Source: Xanthomonas hortorum (lineage in GTDB: Bacteria; Pseudomonadota; Gammaproteobacteria; Xanthomonadales; Xanthomonadaceae). Taken from it: a stretch of DNA of 64,000 bases. Under the pieces are notes generated by a model that saw only the letters and a list, made by a program, of their open reading frames with translations, searched no databases and was not told the DNA's origin. Every line of letters starts with the position of its first letter. Position 1 is the stretch's first letter. The stretch is taken from NCBI RefSeq assembly GCF_002940005.1, contig NZ_MDEF01000016.1; one strand, written 5' to 3'. Both the position numbers and the translations under genes were made by a program. Positions 62,691 through 64,000 of this stretch are shown piece by piece.

Positions 62691-63248
62691 ATGAAGACCT
62701 CATTCCAGTCGCTTGCCATTGCCACCGCCATTGCCCTGACCAGCGCGATGGCTCCCGCCTACGCGGCGTCCAACCCGATGGTGGGCGGTGCGCCGATGCT
62801 GGTGACCAAGGACATCGTCGACAACGCGGTCAACTCCAAGGATCACACCACCCTGGTCGCCGCAGTCAAGGCCGCCGGCCTGGTCGAGACGTTGAAGGGC
62901 CCGGGCCCGTTCACCGTGTTTGCCCCGACCAACGCCGCATTTGCCGCATTGCCGGCCGGCACTGTCGACACCCTGTTGAAGCCCGAATCCAAGCCCACCT
63001 TGACCAAGGTGCTGACCTATCACGTGGTGCCGGGCAAGGTTGACGCCGCTTCGCTGATCGCCAAGATCAAGGCCGGCGGCGGCAGCGCCACGCTGACCAC
63101 CGTGCAGGGCGAGCCGCTGACAGCAAAGCTCAATGGCAAGAAAGTCACCATCACCGACGTCAAGGGCAACACCGCCAACGTCACCATTGCCGATGTGGTG
63201 CAGAGCAACGGCGTGATCCACGTGGTCGACAAGGTGTTGATGCCGTAA
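62691..63248 (+). CDS. Fasciclin (FAS1) domain secreted protein
   Basis: This 185-residue protein has a signal peptide (to about residue 26, ending PAYAA) and one FAS1 domain with both conserved boxes: GPFTVFAPTNAAFAALP (H1) and NGVIHVVDKVLMP (H2), plus YHVVPGKV. FAS1 proteins act in adhesion or matrix binding outside the cell. The ATG at 62691 is preferred over an in-frame Met 10 codons upstream. It stands alone. Confidence 0.9.
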   Translation: MKTSFQSLAIATAIALTSAMAPAYAASNPMVGGAPMLVTKDIVDNAVNSKDHTTLVAAVKAAGLVETLKGPGPFTVFAPTNAAFAALPAGTVDTLLKPESKPTLTKVLTYHVVPGKVDAASLIAKIKAGGGSATLTTVQGEPLTAKLNGKKVTITDVKGNTANVTIADVVQSNGVIHVVDKVLMP

Positions 63249-63296
63249 TTGCATCTGGCTGCATGGCACGTCGTTGTCATTGCATGCGCAGGTAGT

Positions 63297-63330
63297 CCAT
63301 CGGCGGAATGTAGGGGGATTCCGCCGATGG
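63297..63330. repeat. 13-bp perfect hairpin after fasciclin gene
   Basis: CCATCGGCGGAAT and its reverse complement (63297-63309 and 63318-63330) enclose an 8-base loop. It lies 49 bases after the fasciclin stop but has no T tract, so it may stabilise the RNA end rather than terminate transcription alone. Confidence 0.55.
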
Positions 63331-63548
63331 GGCGCAACCGTCATGTGCGCTGGCGTTATCGAGACATTTTGAACGCGCGCGGCCTCGGTGCATCCATGCA
63401 TACGTCGACGTGGACAAACGCTTTTTGTAGGCCAATCCGCGTGTACCTGGAACCACGTTTCAGGTCTCGCCACCCAACCGCGAAGCGGCGGTGATGGAGT
63501 CACTGGTTGCTCAGTGGCTCCACTTGGTGTCCTGGTTCTCCGACACCG

Positions 63549-63577
63549 TACGCGTGCCATTGCACGCGTATTTTTTT
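63549..63577 (+). terminator. Rho-independent terminator
   Basis: A perfect 9-bp stem TACGCGTGC/GCACGCGTA (63549-63557 and 63562-63570) with a 4-base loop is followed by T7. It is oriented to stop plus-strand transcription from the fasciclin side, and its T tract overlaps the stop codon of the convergent UdgX-like gene. The rest of 63249-63575 contains no gene. Confidence 0.75.
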
Positions 63578-63947
63578 ATGGCGCGGCCGAGCTGCCCGCC
63601 GACATCGGTACGTCCAGCAGCTGGCGCAGATCTTCCACAAACCCGCGATAGCCTTCCTCGCGTGCGGCCGTCGTTGGCTGACGCAACACCCATGACGGAT
63701 GCACGGTGGTCAGCACCGGCGTGCCATCGTCCAGGCGCTTCCATTGGCCGCGTTCGCGCATCAAGCGAAAGCCGCTTCCCAACACCGCCTGTGCCGCAGT
63801 CGCGCCCAGGCACACGATCTGCGCCGGACGCAGTTGTGCGCGCTCTGCATGCAACCAGCCACTGCAGGCCTGCACATGCGCCCGTTCCGGGTTGCGATGC
63901 AGCCGCCGCTTGCCGCGTTGCTCGAAACGGAAATGCTTGACCGCGTT
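63576..63947 (-). pseudogene. UdgX-like uracil-DNA glycosylase, 5' end broken
   Basis: The visible C-terminal 124 residues match the family 4/UdgX glycosylase fold. NAVKHFRFEQRGKRRLH contains the KRR-hydrophobic-His loop that in UdgX supplies the histidine that bonds covalently to uracil-DNA. QIVCLGATAA and TVHPSW follow. Upstream of NAVKHF the frame stays open but the sequence (TTRHSALSGRVIQTFP) no longer resembles the family, where TNAVKHF is normally preceded by Tyr-Val/Leu-Thr. The gene is therefore probably cut at about 63947, although the window edge leaves little upstream to judge. Confidence 0.55.
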
Positions 63948-64000
63948 AGGGAAGGTCTGAATAACGCGGCCTGAGAGCGCGGAATGTCGCGTCGTTGCGG
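63948..64000. mobile_element. Possible end of an insertion sequence
   Basis: The UdgX-like reading frame breaks at GCGTTA, and the sequence GGGAAGGTCTGAATAACGCG begins there. This resembles the terminal repeats of Xanthomonas IS5-type elements as I recall them. Only 53 bases are visible, so no transposase can be seen and the identification is tentative. Confidence 0.3.

Overview
The window is G+C-rich proteobacterial DNA and most likely comes from a Xanthomonas chromosome or a close relative. The right-hand third carries Xanthomonadaceae-type genes (DUF3247, DUF3016 and DUF3297 proteins, a divergent dadA-alr/lrp locus, motAB, a UdgX-like protein). It also carries small interspersed inverted repeats of the kind common in that genus. 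The left two thirds are the inner and right part of an integrative conjugative element (ICE) of the Tn4371/IncP-like family. Its integrase and left end lie outside the window.

Region 1 (1-3569) is ICE DNA-processing: a DUF2840 protein, a TraF-like S26 peptidase, a hairpin-rich stretch that may hold oriT, and a DUF3363 relaxase. Region 2 (3602-27830) is a 24-kb cargo island rich in redox enzymes, acyl-CoA enzymes and efflux. It has an aldo/keto reductase-MaoC-thiolase-thioesterase operon with a divergent marR. It also has Bcr/CflA and MATE exporters, three Old Yellow Enzyme (OYE) flavoproteins, two related alpha/beta hydrolases, short-chain dehydrogenases (SDRs), an aldehyde dehydrogenase and two medium-chain reductases. 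A tetR-copper ATPase pair sits in the middle. Three consecutive genes (19433-22270) each carry one apparent frameshift, and the copper ATPase has lost most of its actuator domain in frame. The island therefore looks partly decayed, unless these are sequencing errors.

Region 3 (27860-41621) is the mating-pair module in the conserved order lysR, eexN, traG, copG/RHH, trbB-C-D-E-J-K-L-F-G-I and a DUF2274 gene. Most genes overlap by ATGA. Two homologous entry-exclusion-type lipoproteins flank the ATPase genes. The ICE right end lies between 41622 and 41944.

Region 4 (41945-64000) is chromosome: a sorbosone dehydrogenase-like lipoprotein, a hybrid histidine kinase, D-alanine metabolism (alr, dadA, lrp), msrB, the flagellar stator motAB, an ABC-2 exporter, a Na+/H+ antiporter, a frameshifted secreted protein, a fasciclin-domain protein and, at the edge, a UdgX-like gene whose reading frame breaks at an insertion-sequence-like boundary. 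Several structured repeats lie between these genes. I recognised no CRISPR array, tRNA or rRNA.
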